Below, in pieces: positions 41,109-50,294 of a stretch of DNA of 60,175 nt. The DNA is from Streptomyces sp. Isolate_45 (lineage in GTDB: Bacteria; Actinomycetota; Actinomycetes; Streptomycetales; Streptomycetaceae). The stretch lies in contig NZ_JANFAK020000042.1 in NCBI RefSeq assembly GCF_024721315.2, positions 1 to 60,175 on the forward strand. The letters run 5' to 3'. Below the pieces are notes generated by a model, which was given only the letters and a program-made list of their open reading frames with translations, did no database searches and was not told the origin of the DNA. Position 1 is the first letter of the stretch, and every line of letters starts with the position of its first letter. The position numbers and the translations under genes are program-made.

Positions 41109-42524
41109 ACCGGCCAGGGCCAGGGCGTGGTCCAGGGCCTGGAGCAGCCGGCCCGTCGTCGCCCGGTCGCGGACGGCCAGCCGCAGCCATGACCCGTCGA
41201 GGCCCGGGAAGGTGTCCCCGCGCCGGACGGCGAAGCCGAGGGCCCGGAGTCGGGTCCGTACCTCCATCGCCCCCTCCACCCGGATCAGGACGAACGGCCC
41301 CTCGGCCTCTCCCATCACCGTGACCTCGTCGAACTCCGAGAGCCCGGCCAGCAGGTGCGCCCGGTCGACGGCGATCCGCCCCGCCGCCGCCTCGGCCTCC
41401 GCCAGCGCGGACGGCTCCAGGCAGGCCTCGGCCGCGACCAGCGCCGGGGTCGACACGGGCCACAGCGGCTGCGCCGCCGCCAGCTTCGCGATCACCTCCG
41501 GCTCCGCCAGGACGTAGCCGATGCGCAGCCCCGCCAGCCCCCAGGTCTTGGTCAGGCTGCGCAGCACCACCAGGCCCGGCACGTCGAGCCGCCCGGCGAG
41601 GGCCTCCCGCTCTCCCGGGACGGCGTCCATGAACGCCTCGTCGACGACGAGGATCCGGCCCGGCCGGGCCAGCGCGGCCAAGGTCGCCGCCGGATGCAGG
41701 ACGGACGTCGGGTTGGTGGGGTTCCCGATCACCACCAGGTCCGCGTCCTCGGGCACCGCCTCCGGGTCCAGCCGGAAGCCGTCCGCGGCCCGCAGCAGCA
41801 CCCGTTCCACCTGGTGCCCGGCGTCCCGCAGGGCCGCCTCCGGTTCGGTGAACTGCGGGTGCACCACCACGGGCCGCACCGCGTCCAGGGCCCGCGCGAT
41901 CAGCACGAACGCCTCCGCGGCCCCCGCCGTCAGCAGCACCCGCTCGGTCGGCAGCCCGTGCCGCCGGGCGACGGCCGCGCGGGCCGCCCGACCGTCCGGG
42001 TACGCGGCGAGGTCCCCGAGGCAGGCCGCGATCCGTTCCTTGAGCCACACCGGCGGCGTGTCCGCCCGTACGTTGACCGCCAGGTCGACCAGGGCCCCGC
42101 CCGCGTCAAGGACTTCCGCGTCCCCGTGGTGGCGCAGGTCGTGCGGCTGGACGGTGGCCACGGCGCAGGTCGCCGCCATCGACCGGCGCTTGGGCACCAG
42201 GAGTTCCCCGCCGCCCGCCAGCGCCGCCGCCTCCGCGACGGAGCCGGTCCCCGCGGCCTCGCGCACGGCCCCCGACGGGTGCGGTACGGAGATCCGCGCG
42301 AGTTCCTCGGCGGGATGGCCCACCAACGGCACGCCGAAACGTTCCGCCGCACCCACGATGCCGGGCTCCGCCGTCTTGGCCTCCACGGTCGCCAGCGCCG
42401 CCACCGCCTCCACGGTGAGCCCGGCCCCCCGCAGGGTCTCCTCGATCAGCGCGCAGACCTCCGCCACGGAAACCCCCGCGCGTCCGCCGACCCCGACCAC
42501 CAGCCGCGTCACGTAGTCGCCCAC
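41103..42524 (-). CDS. cobC: CobE/CbiG-C domain fused to CobC-like threonine-phosphate decarboxylase
   Basis: Two cobalamin functions are joined in 473 residues. Residues about 1-125 are a CobE/CbiG C-terminal domain (VVGVGGRAGVSVAEVCALIEE, ALATVEAKTAEPGIVGAAERFG, VPKRRSMAATCAVA), linked to ring-contraction steps. Residues about 130-473 are a class I/II PLP fold of the CobC/CobD kind, which makes the aminopropanol arm from threonine phosphate; the lysine is in LRSLTKTWGLAGLRIGY and VIGNPTNPTSVLHP holds the substrate contacts. The GTG start has GGAGG seven bases upstream. It lies outside the riboswitch operon but on the same strand, divergent from the ZIP gene. Confidence 0.9.
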   Translation of the reverse strand: MGDYVTRLVVGVGGRAGVSVAEVCALIEETLRGAGLTVEAVAALATVEAKTAEPGIVGAAERFGVPLVGHPAEELARISVPHPSGAVREAAGTGSVAEAAALAGGGELLVPKRRSMAATCAVATVQPHDLRHHGDAEVLDAGGALVDLAVNVRADTPPVWLKERIAACLGDLAAYPDGRAARAAVARRHGLPTERVLLTAGAAEAFVLIARALDAVRPVVVHPQFTEPEAALRDAGHQVERVLLRAADGFRLDPEAVPEDADLVVIGNPTNPTSVLHPAATLAALARPGRILVVDEAFMDAVPGEREALAGRLDVPGLVVLRSLTKTWGLAGLRIGYVLAEPEVIAKLAAAQPLWPVSTPALVAAEACLEPSALAEAEAAAGRIAVDRAHLLAGLSEFDEVTVMGEAEGPFVLIRVEGAMEVRTRLRALGFAVRRGDTFPGLDGSWLRLAVRDRATTGRLLQALDHALALAGR

Positions 42525-42685
42525 CGGGATCCTCCCCCTCTCGTCACGGTCGCGGTCACCCGTCGGCCATCCGTCCGTACGTCCTTCGTCACTCGCCCCG
42601 GACCGGGTTCCCGCGTCAACACCGCGTAGTCCGCCACCCGCACACGGAAGTGCGCCCGTGCCCCGCAGTCGGTATTCAGGGGCAC

Positions 42686-43411
42686 ATGGCGGTGATCGTG
42701 GCGTTGGGCGCGTTCCTGATGACGCTGGCGGGCGGCTGGACGGCGCAACGCGTCACCGACCGCCGCCACCTCGTGCTGGGCCTGGCCGGAGGCCTGATGC
42801 TCGGCGTCGTCGGCCTCGACCTGCTCCCCGAGGCGATGCACGCGGCGGGCCGCGAGGTCTTCGGCGTCCCCCTCGCCCTGCTGCTGTTCGTGGCCGGCTT
42901 CCTCGTCGGGCACGTCGTGGAACGCCTGCTGGCCGTACGCCAGGCCGCGCACGGCGCCGAGGACGGCACCCGGGTCCCCCAGGTCGGGCTCACCGCGGCC
43001 GCCGCGATGGTCGGCCACAGCCTCGCCGACGGGGTTGCGCTGGGCGCCGCGTTCCAGGTCGGCGGCGGCATGGGGCTCGCTGTCGCGCTGGCCGTCATCA
43101 CCCACGACTTCGCCGACGGGTTCAACACGTACACGCTCACCCGGCTGTACGGGAACGACCGCCGCAAGGCCGTGCTGATGCTCTTCGCGGACGCCGCCGC
43201 ACCCGTCGTGGGCGCCGCGTCCACTTTGCTGTTCACCCTTCCGGAGGAACCTCTGGGCGCGTACCTCGGCTTCTTCGGCGGGGTCCTGCTGTACCTGGCG
43301 GCGGCCGAGATCCTGCCCGAGGCGCACCACGAACACCCCGCCCTGTCGACACTGATGTGCACGGTGGGCGGGGTGGCGGGCATCTGGCTCGTCGTGGGCC
43401 TCGCGGAGTGA
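42686..43411 (+). CDS. ZIP-family metal transporter
   Basis: A 241-residue membrane protein with about eight hydrophobic segments. The metal-site helices are visible as MVGHSLADGVALGAAF and VITHDFADGFNTYTL, and EILPEAHHEH lies in the last loop. ZIP proteins bring zinc or other divalent metals into the cytosol. AGGGG lies close before the ATG at 42686. Its place between cobalamin genes suggests cobalt uptake, but zinc is equally possible. It converges on cobB. Confidence 0.88.
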   Translation: MAVIVALGAFLMTLAGGWTAQRVTDRRHLVLGLAGGLMLGVVGLDLLPEAMHAAGREVFGVPLALLLFVAGFLVGHVVERLLAVRQAAHGAEDGTRVPQVGLTAAAAMVGHSLADGVALGAAFQVGGGMGLAVALAVITHDFADGFNTYTLTRLYGNDRRKAVLMLFADAAAPVVGAASTLLFTLPEEPLGAYLGFFGGVLLYLAAAEILPEAHHEHPALSTLMCTVGGVAGIWLVVGLAE

Positions 43412-43424
43412 ACTCACCTGTCGG

Positions 43425-44810
43425 TCACCGGTGCCGCGCCGCGGCTTCCGCGAAACGACGGGCCACGGACGGCCGGGCCGCCCAGTGGGTGTGCAGGTAG
43501 CTGGCGTGCACGCCGTCCCGGACGAAGCCCTCGACACGGCGCTCCGGATGGGTGAACCCCCACGCCGGAGCGGAGCCCGCGCCCGGCTCGATCACCGTCC
43601 GGTGGAACTCGTGCCCGCGCAGCCGGGTACCGGCGGCGGCCAGGGCGCTGTCCGACACCGCGACCGCCTCGCGGTAGCCCAGCGTCAGCCGCTCCGACAT
43701 CCGGGCGTCCGCGTCCAGGACCCCGCACATCGGCTTCCCGTCCAGGCTCCGGGCCAGGTAGAGCAGCCCCGCGCACTCGGCGGCCACCGGCCCGCCCGCT
43801 TCGGCGAACGCGGCGACGGCCTTGCGGAGCGGCTCGTTGGCCGACAGCTCCGGCGCGTACACCTCGGGGAACCCGCCCCCGATCACCAGGCCGGCCGTAC
43901 CGTCGGGCAGCGCCTCGTCCCGCAGCGGATCGAAGGTGACGACGCGCGCTCCCGCCGCGGTGAGCAACTCCGCGTGCTCGGCGTAGGAGAACGTGAAGGC
44001 CGCCCCGCCCGCCACGGCCACGACGGGCCGCCCGTCGAGCGGGCCGGCGGCCGCCTCCCCGCCCTCCTCGACCAGGGCCGCCCCGGGCGACCAGGGCTCG
44101 CACTCCAGGGCCGGCGCCGTCCGGGCCAGCGCCATCAGCGCCTCCAGGTCGCAGCCGGCCCGGACCTGTTCGGCCAGCGCCGCCACGGAGGCCAGGGCGT
44201 CCGTACGCCGCTCGGCGACCGGGACCAGCCCCAGGTGCCGGGAAGGAGTCGCCACCTGCGGGGCCCGGCGCAGGACGCCGAGGACCGGCATCCCGGCCTC
44301 CTCCAACGCCTCCCGCAGCATGACCTCGTGCCGGTCGGAACCCACCTTGTTGAGGATCACCCCGCCGAGACGGACCAACGGGTCGAAGGAGGCGAAGCCG
44401 TGGACCAGCGCCGCCACCGAACGCGACTGCGAGGAGGCGTCCACCACCAGCACCACCGGCGCCCGCAGCAGCTTCGCCACCTGCGCCGTCGAGGCCAGCT
44501 CGCCCCGCCCCGCGGCCCCGTCGTACAGCCCCATCACGCCCTCGACCACGGCCAGGTCGCAGCCGGCGGAACCGTGCGCGAACAACGGCGCCACCAGCTC
44601 CGGCCCGCACATGAACGCGTCGAGGTTGCGGCCCGGGCGGCCGGTGGCCAGCGCGTGGTAACCCGGGTCGATGTAGTCGGGCCCGGCCTTGTGCGGGGAC
44701 ACGGCCAGGCCGCGCTCCGCGAAGGCCGCCATCAGGCCCGTCGCCACGGTGGTCTTGCCGCTGCCGGACGACGGCGCGGCGATGACCAGCCGGGGCACGT
44801 TCACGGACAT
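43425..44810 (-). CDS. cobB: cobyrinate a,c-diamide synthase
   Basis: CobB (CbiA type) amidates the a and c side chains of (hydrogeno)cobyrinate with glutamine and ATP. The product has 461 residues. An N-terminal dethiobiotin synthetase-like domain carries the P loop APSSGSGKTTVATG and HKAGPDYIDPGYH; the C-terminal glutamine amidotransferase domain has the nucleophile Cys in AAECAGLLYLA and a His in SYLHTHWAA. The ATG overlaps the cobO stop as TGATG. It is the last gene of the riboswitch operon. Confidence 0.95.
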   Translation of the reverse strand: MSVNVPRLVIAAPSSGSGKTTVATGLMAAFAERGLAVSPHKAGPDYIDPGYHALATGRPGRNLDAFMCGPELVAPLFAHGSAGCDLAVVEGVMGLYDGAAGRGELASTAQVAKLLRAPVVLVVDASSQSRSVAALVHGFASFDPLVRLGGVILNKVGSDRHEVMLREALEEAGMPVLGVLRRAPQVATPSRHLGLVPVAERRTDALASVAALAEQVRAGCDLEALMALARTAPALECEPWSPGAALVEEGGEAAAGPLDGRPVVAVAGGAAFTFSYAEHAELLTAAGARVVTFDPLRDEALPDGTAGLVIGGGFPEVYAPELSANEPLRKAVAAFAEAGGPVAAECAGLLYLARSLDGKPMCGVLDADARMSERLTLGYREAVAVSDSALAAAGTRLRGHEFHRTVIEPGAGSAPAWGFTHPERRVEGFVRDGVHASYLHTHWAARPSVARRFAEAAARHR

Positions 44811-45409
44811 CACCACTCGATGCCCCTCTGACCCTTCTGGCCGGTGTCCATCGGGTGCTTGACCTTGGTCATCTCGGTGACCAGGTCCGCGAACTCCACC
44901 AGCTTCTCCGGGGCGTTGCGGCCCGTGATGACCACGTGCTGGGTGCCCGGCCGGTTCCGCAGCACCTCGATCACCTCGTCCACGTCGATCCAGCCCCAGT
45001 GCATCGGGTACGCGAACTCGTCCAGCACGTAGAGCTTGTGGGTCTCGGCCGCCAGATCGCGCTTGACCTGCTCCCAGCCCTCCTTGGCCGCCTGCTCGTT
45101 GTCGAGCTGCGCGTCGCGCTGGACCCAGGACCAGCCCTCGCCCATCTTGTGCCAGACGACGCTGCCGCCCTTGCCGGTCTCCCCGAGCGCCTTGAGCGCG
45201 TTCTCCTCGCCGACCTTCCACTTCGCCGACTTGACGAACTGGAACACCCCGATCGGCCAGCCCTGGTTCCAGGCGCGCAGCGCCAGCCCGAAGGCGGCCG
45301 TCGACTTGCCCTTGCCCGGGCCGGTGTGGACGAAGACGAGCGGCCGGTTGCGGCGCTGACGCGTCGTGAGCCCGTCGTCCGGAACGACGGACGGCTGTCC
45401 CTGAGGCAT
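44810..45409 (-). CDS. cobO: corrinoid adenosyltransferase CobO
   Basis: CobO adds the 5'-deoxyadenosyl group to the corrinoid cobalt. The 199-residue product has the modified P loop HTGPGKGKSTAAFG (residues 28-41) and the family blocks VFQFVKSAKWKVGEENAL, GEGWSWVQRD, LDEFAYPMHWGWID and VVITGRNAPEKLVEFADLVTEM. AGGAGGG lies eight bases before the ATG. Both ends overlap neighbours: TAATG with the chelatase and TGATG with cobB. Confidence 0.96.
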   Translation of the reverse strand: MPQGQPSVVPDDGLTTRQRRNRPLVFVHTGPGKGKSTAAFGLALRAWNQGWPIGVFQFVKSAKWKVGEENALKALGETGKGGSVVWHKMGEGWSWVQRDAQLDNEQAAKEGWEQVKRDLAAETHKLYVLDEFAYPMHWGWIDVDEVIEVLRNRPGTQHVVITGRNAPEKLVEFADLVTEMTKVKHPMDTGQKGQRGIEW

Positions 45410-47556
45410 TACGCGACCCTCCTGTTGCTGCTGTGCCCGGCGGTGGACGCCACCGAGGTACGTACGTTCTTCACGAGCCCGGCCAGCGCGTCGGCCCGCA
45501 GCCCGTCGAGGGTGACGGACGGACCACCGAGGTCCGCGGCCAGCACCCCGGCCAACCCCAGCCGGACCGGACCGGCCTCGCAGTCCACGACCACCGAGGT
45601 GACCCCCTCCGCCCGGAGCAACAGGGCGGCGCGCTCGGACAGCTCGCGGGGCGTCCCCTGCGCCGAACCGCCGACGCCCCCGGCCGAGGTGGCCCGGCCG
45701 TCGGTGACGACCACCAGCAACGGCCGGCGCGACGGATCGCGCAGCCGCTCGATCCGCAGCACCTCGCGGGCCTTCAACAGCCCGGCGGCCAGCGGGGTGC
45801 GACCCCCGGTGGGCAGTCGTTCCAGCCGGGCCGCGGCGGCGTCCACGGAGGAGGTCGGCGGCAGCGCCAGCTCGGCGGCCGCACCCCGGAAGGTGACCAG
45901 ACCGACCTTGTCCCGGCGCTGGTAGGCGTCGAGCAGCAGCGACAGGACCGCGCCCTTGACCGCGCTCATCCGCTGCCGGGCGGCCATCGAGCCGGAGGCG
46001 TCGACCACGAACAGCACGAGGTTGCCCTCGCGGCCCTCGCGGGTCGCCTGCCGCAGGTCGTCCTTGCGGACCACCAGGCCCGTTCCGCTGCGCCCGCGGG
46101 CCCTCTGGTGCGGGGCCGCCGCCTGGACGGTCGCCGCCAGGTGCAGCTTCGTCAGCTGCCCCCGGGGCCGCCGGGCGCCGGTGGTCCGGCCGTGCGCGGT
46201 ACGGGCGCGCGAGCGCCGACCGGCCGCGCCGCCCTCGCCGAGTCCGGGCACGCTGAGCATCCGCGTCCGGAACGGCTCGGAGGCCCGTACGGCGGCCTGC
46301 TCGGGCCCGTCGGCGCCGGCCTCGCCCTGAGCGGGCTGCGGCTCGGGCCGGGGTTCGGACGGCTCCGACGGCTCGGCCTCGGGGGACCGGTCGTCCCCGG
46401 AGCCCTCGGGCGCGGGCGGAGCGGGCTGCCCCGGACCCTCGTCGGGCGGGGGAGTGCCGCCGCCGTCGGGACCGCCGTCGGGGCCGTCGTCGTCCGGGCC
46501 CTCGGGCTCCGGGTCGGGCTCGGGCTCCTCGTCCGGCTCGTCGTCGGGGAAGCGGTCCAGGATCTCGTCGAGCTTGTCCTCGTCCAGGCCCGGCGCGTCG
46601 AACGGGTTGCGGCGGCGCCGGTGCGGGAGCGCCAGCAGGGCAGCCTGCCGGACGTCCTCCTTGCGGACGGCCGTCCGCCCGGCCCAGGCGGCCAGGGCGG
46701 TCGCCGTACGGGCCATCACGATGTCGGCGCGCATGCCGTCGACCTCGAAACCGGCGCAGGTGGCCGCGATCCGCAGCAGCGCCGTGTCGTCCAGCACCAC
46801 CTTCGGGAGCAGGGCCCGCGCCGCCACCACGCGGGCCCGGACCTCGTGCTCGTCCCCGGCCCAGCGGCCGGCGAAGCCCGCGGGATCGTCCTCGTACGCG
46901 AGCCGGCGGCGCACCACCTCGACCCGCAGGGCGGGCTCGCGGGACGCGGCGACCTCGACGGTCAGCCCGAACCGGTCCAGGAGCTGCGGTCGGAGCTCGC
47001 CCTCCTCGGGGTTCATGGTGCCGACGAGCAGGAAGCGGGCGTCGTGCCGCACGGACACGCCCTCGCGCTCCACGTACGAGGCGCCCATCGCGGCGGCGTC
47101 CAGCAGCACGTCCACCAGGTGGTCGTGCAGGAGGTTGACCTCGTCGACGTACAGGATCCCGCGGTGCGCGTCGGCGAGCAGGCCCGGCTCGAAGGCCTTC
47201 ACGCCCTCGGAGAGGGCCCGTTCGATGTCGAGGGCGCCGACGAGACGGTCCTCCGAGGCGCCGACCGGAAGCTCCACCATCCGCGCGGGACGGGCGCTGC
47301 CGGCACCGGGCTCGTGGGGACCGTCGGGGCAGGCCGGGTCGGGGGAGGCGGGCGCGCACGAGAACCGGCAGCCGGGCACGACGTCCACCTGCGGCAGCAG
47401 CGCGGAGAGCGCGCGCACGGCGGTGGACTTGGCGGTCCCCTTCTCGCCGCGCACGAGCACGCCGCCGACCGCCGGGCTGACGGCGTTCAGCAGGAGCGCC
47501 AGCCTCAGGTCGTCCTGCCCGACCACCGCCGTGAAGGGGAAGTGGGTGCTGCTCAT
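45409..47556 (-). CDS. fused ChlI/ChlD-type chelatase subunit (putative cobaltochelatase)
   Basis: A 715-residue motor subunit of a class I metal chelatase, with two subunits in one chain. Residues 1-330 are an AAA+ ChlI/BchI-type domain (Walker A GEKGTAKST at 37-45, Walker B GILYVDEVNLLHDHLVD, sensor VGTMNPEEGELRPQLLDRFGL). An acidic Pro/Asp/Glu/Gly linker follows (about 360-460). The C-terminal part is a von Willebrand A domain with the MIDAS VVDASGSMAARQRMSAVKGAV. In cobalamin synthesis this drives CobN to insert cobalt. CobN is not in the window. The ATG overlaps the stop of the 58-codon ORF as ATGA. Confidence 0.92.
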   Translation of the reverse strand: MSSTHFPFTAVVGQDDLRLALLLNAVSPAVGGVLVRGEKGTAKSTAVRALSALLPQVDVVPGCRFSCAPASPDPACPDGPHEPGAGSARPARMVELPVGASEDRLVGALDIERALSEGVKAFEPGLLADAHRGILYVDEVNLLHDHLVDVLLDAAAMGASYVEREGVSVRHDARFLLVGTMNPEEGELRPQLLDRFGLTVEVAASREPALRVEVVRRRLAYEDDPAGFAGRWAGDEHEVRARVVAARALLPKVVLDDTALLRIAATCAGFEVDGMRADIVMARTATALAAWAGRTAVRKEDVRQAALLALPHRRRRNPFDAPGLDEDKLDEILDRFPDDEPDEEPEPDPEPEGPDDDGPDGGPDGGGTPPPDEGPGQPAPPAPEGSGDDRSPEAEPSEPSEPRPEPQPAQGEAGADGPEQAAVRASEPFRTRMLSVPGLGEGGAAGRRSRARTAHGRTTGARRPRGQLTKLHLAATVQAAAPHQRARGRSGTGLVVRKDDLRQATREGREGNLVLFVVDASGSMAARQRMSAVKGAVLSLLLDAYQRRDKVGLVTFRGAAAELALPPTSSVDAAAARLERLPTGGRTPLAAGLLKAREVLRIERLRDPSRRPLLVVVTDGRATSAGGVGGSAQGTPRELSERAALLLRAEGVTSVVVDCEAGPVRLGLAGVLAADLGGPSVTLDGLRADALAGLVKNVRTSVASTAGHSSNRRVA

Positions 47557-47729
47557 CCGCTGATCACTCCTTCGAGTGGACTGGGCCGGTCGCTGATCGA
47601 GCCGCGACGGCCGTGGGCCATGGGGTTCTTCTGTTCCCGGTGCGTCCGGGGCCGCTCCACCGCCGCGTAGCGCACCACCGCGGTCCCCGGGTCCGCCGGG
47701 AGGCCCCCCGGGACGCGCGGCGCCGTCAC
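47553..47729 (-). CDS. possible 58-residue coupled protein between cobQ and the chelatase gene
   Basis: This small frame starts with GTG overlapping the cobQ stop as GTGA and ends with TGA overlapping the chelatase start as ATGA. All other junctions of the operon are overlaps of this kind, so counting this frame makes the operon continuous. The product starts MTAPRVPGGLPADPGTAVVR and continues YAAVERPRTHREQKNPMAHG; it ends with SPLEGVISG. It is basic, Pro/Arg-rich and has no membrane segment or known motif. It could be a real small protein, or only a path that carries ribosomes to the chelatase start. Confidence 0.45.
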   Translation of the reverse strand: MTAPRVPGGLPADPGTAVVRYAAVERPRTHREQKNPMAHGRRGSISDRPSPLEGVISG

Positions 47730-49288
47730 GGCGCACCCGGCGGCAGGAACGGCAGCCCGTCCGGGACGCCCGATTCGACGAGTCGCAGCAGCCCGGCGGT
47801 GTCGGCGTGTTCCTCGATCAGGTCGCCCAGCAGATCGAGCTGTTCCTCGCGCAACAGCCCGAACGAGGTGTCCGGGGCCGGCACGAACCGGCGGCCGGCG
47901 GCCGCGGCCACCTCCCGCAGGAAGGCCCGCCGGAAGCCGTCCGACTCCAGCGAGCCGTGCCAGTGGGTGCCCCACACGGCGCCGACGCGACAGCCGTCGA
48001 GGAACGGCTCCCCGCCCAGCACCTCGGCCACCCCGTGATGGATCTCGTAGCCCTCGACCGGCTCGCCCAGCGCCGAGCCGACCGGCCGCGCCAGGGTCTT
48101 CTCCCGGGCGAAGCGGACCCGTACGGGCAGCAGGCCGAGGCCGTCCACCGCGCCGGCCCTCGACTCGACCTCGTCCTCGATGTGCTCACCGAGTACCTGG
48201 AAGCCGCCGCAGATCCCGAGCACCGGACGGCCCTCGGCGGCCCGCCGCGACAGCGCGTCGGCGAGCCCCCGCTCCCGCAGCCAGGCCAGCGCCTTCACGG
48301 TGCCGCGCGTGCCCGGGACGACGACCAGGTCGGCGTCGGCCAGTTCCTCGGCCCGGTCCACGAACCGCACGACCACGCCCGGTTCGGCGGCGAGGGCGTC
48401 GACGTCGGTGAAGTTCGACATGAGCGGCACCGCGCACACCGCGACCCGCAGCACGTCCTCGCCGACGGGCGGGGCCACCACGGACTCCCGGACGGCTCCG
48501 CGCAGGGAGACCCGCAGCCCGTCCTCCTCGTCGATGCCCAGCCCGTGCTGGAAGGGCAGCACCCCGTACGTCGCCCGGCCGGTGAGCCCGCGCAGCATCT
48601 CCAGGCCGGGCTCCAGCAGGGAGACGTCGCCCCGGAACTTGTTGACCAGGTATCCGGCGATCAGCGACTGGTCCTCGGGGGACAGCAGGGCGGTCGTCCC
48701 GAAGAAGGACGCGAAGACGCCGCCCCGGTCGATGTCCCCGACCACGACGACGGGGAACCGCGCGGCCCGCGCGATGCCCATGTTCACGATGTCGGTCCGG
48801 CGCAGGTTGATCTCGGCCGGACTGCCCGCCCCCTCGCAGATCACGGCGTCATACGTGCCCCGCAGCTGCTCCAGGCAGTCCGTGACGACGCCGAGGAGCT
48901 GCTCGCGGTGCCCACCGGGCGCGGCCGAGCCGGGGATCCGGTCGGGGCCCGCCGTCCCGAAGAAGCCGCGCGCGCTCATCTCGCCGACCGGCTTGCCGAG
49001 CAGCACGACCTGACTGCTGCGGTCGCTGCCCGGCTTGAGCAGCACCGGGTTCATCAGGGCCGTCGGTTCCACCCGGGCCGCCTGGGCCTGCATGGCCTGG
49101 GCGCGGCCGATCTCGGCGCCCTCCCGGGTAACGAACGAGTTCAGCGACATGTTCTGGGCCTTGAAGGGGGCCACCTTCACGCCCCGGCGGGCCAGCCAGC
49201 GGCAGATGCCCGCCGTGACCACGCTCTTGCCCGCGTCCGATGTGGTGCCGGCGACCAGCATTCCGCCGCCGCGCCTCGCGCCGCTCAT
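47726..49288 (-). CDS. cobQ: cobyric acid synthase
   Basis: CobQ (CbiP type) amidates side chains b, d, e and g of adenosyl-cobyrinate diamide. The product has 520 residues. The N-terminal ATP domain has AGTTSDAGKSVVTAG and FKAQNMSLNSFVT; the amidotransferase domain has the nucleophile Cys in VLGICGGFQVLG and a His in VWGTHWHGSLES. The ATG overlaps the cobD stop as ATGA. It is the second gene of the riboswitch operon. Confidence 0.96.
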   Translation of the reverse strand: MSGARRGGGMLVAGTTSDAGKSVVTAGICRWLARRGVKVAPFKAQNMSLNSFVTREGAEIGRAQAMQAQAARVEPTALMNPVLLKPGSDRSSQVVLLGKPVGEMSARGFFGTAGPDRIPGSAAPGGHREQLLGVVTDCLEQLRGTYDAVICEGAGSPAEINLRRTDIVNMGIARAARFPVVVVGDIDRGGVFASFFGTTALLSPEDQSLIAGYLVNKFRGDVSLLEPGLEMLRGLTGRATYGVLPFQHGLGIDEEDGLRVSLRGAVRESVVAPPVGEDVLRVAVCAVPLMSNFTDVDALAAEPGVVVRFVDRAEELADADLVVVPGTRGTVKALAWLRERGLADALSRRAAEGRPVLGICGGFQVLGEHIEDEVESRAGAVDGLGLLPVRVRFAREKTLARPVGSALGEPVEGYEIHHGVAEVLGGEPFLDGCRVGAVWGTHWHGSLESDGFRRAFLREVAAAAGRRFVPAPDTSFGLLREEQLDLLGDLIEEHADTAGLLRLVESGVPDGLPFLPPGAP

Positions 49289-50247
49289 GCGCGCCGTCCC
49301 TTCCGATCGGTACGGGAGACCAGCAGCCGGCCCGCGACGCAGGCACCCAGCGCCAGCCAGGTCACCTGCCGCGACAGGCGTACGGCCCGCTCGATGTCGG
49401 CGACCTCCACGGGCCGCCCGGTCTCCCCGTTGAGTACGGCACGGTGCTCGGTCCGGCCGCCGTAGGACAGGGTGCCGCCGAGCCGGACGCCGAGGGCCCC
49501 CGCGAAGGAGGCCTCCACCGGTCCGGCGTTGGGGCTCGGGTGGGCGGCGGCGTCGGCGCGCCAGGCGCGTACGGCTCCCCGCCGGTCGGGACCGGCCACG
49601 ACGGCGGCGAGCGCCGTCAGCCGGGCTCCGGGCCAGCCGGCCAGGTCGTCGAGGCGGGCGGACGCCCAGCCGTAGCGCAGGTGGCGGGGCGACTTGTGGC
49701 CCACCATGGCGTCCAGGGTGTTCACGGCGCGGAAGGCCAGCAGGCCGGGCACCCCGGCGACGGCCCCCCACACCAGCGCCCCGACGACTGCGTCGGAGGT
49801 GTTCTCGGCGACGGACTCCACGACGGCCCGGGCCATCTGCTGCCCGTCCAGGGACTGGGGGTCGCGCCCGCACAGGTGGGGCAGCCGTTCACGGGCGACC
49901 TCGGTGTCCCCGACGGCCAGCGCCCCACCGATGGCACGGGCCTCCCGGCCCAGCGAGGTGCCCCCGACGACCGCCCAGGTGGCGGCGGCGGTCAGGGCGA
50001 CGCGGGCGGTGGCGGGGCGGGATCGCACGGCGCGGGCGGCCAGGACGCCGACGGCTGTCGCGCCCCCGGCGCACACCAGGGTATGGAGGACGCCGCGGGC
50101 GCGGTCGTCGCGCCACAGGGCACGTTCGACGGCGGCGGCGGCTCTCCCGAAGGCGGCCACGGGGTGCCCTCGGCGCGGATCCCCGAGGATCCGGTCGCCG
50201 ATCAGGCCCGCCGCGGCGCCGTACGCGAAGACGCGATCGGCACGCAT
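49285..50247 (-). CDS. cobD: adenosylcobinamide-phosphate synthase (CobD/CbiB)
   Basis: This membrane protein joins the aminopropanol (phosphate) arm to adenosyl-cobyric acid. The product has 320 residues. Family blocks are GLIGDRILGDPRRGHPVAAFGRAA near the N-terminus, RAIGGALAVGDTEVARERLPHLCGRD, ARAVVESVAENTSDAVVGALVWGAVAGVPGLLAFRAVNTLDAMVGHKSPRH and the C-terminal ARLSRQVTWLALGACV-like segment. The ATG at 50247 is the first good start after the riboswitch; GAGGAC lies 13 bases upstream. It heads the cobalamin operon. Confidence 0.94.
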   Translation of the reverse strand: MRADRVFAYGAAAGLIGDRILGDPRRGHPVAAFGRAAAAVERALWRDDRARGVLHTLVCAGGATAVGVLAARAVRSRPATARVALTAAATWAVVGGTSLGREARAIGGALAVGDTEVARERLPHLCGRDPQSLDGQQMARAVVESVAENTSDAVVGALVWGAVAGVPGLLAFRAVNTLDAMVGHKSPRHLRYGWASARLDDLAGWPGARLTALAAVVAGPDRRGAVRAWRADAAAHPSPNAGPVEASFAGALGVRLGGTLSYGGRTEHRAVLNGETGRPVEVADIERAVRLSRQVTWLALGACVAGRLLVSRTDRKGRRA

Positions 50248-50294
50248 GGTGGCAGCTATGTCCTCACTCAGGGTCCGCGCCCTGGTTCGACGTG

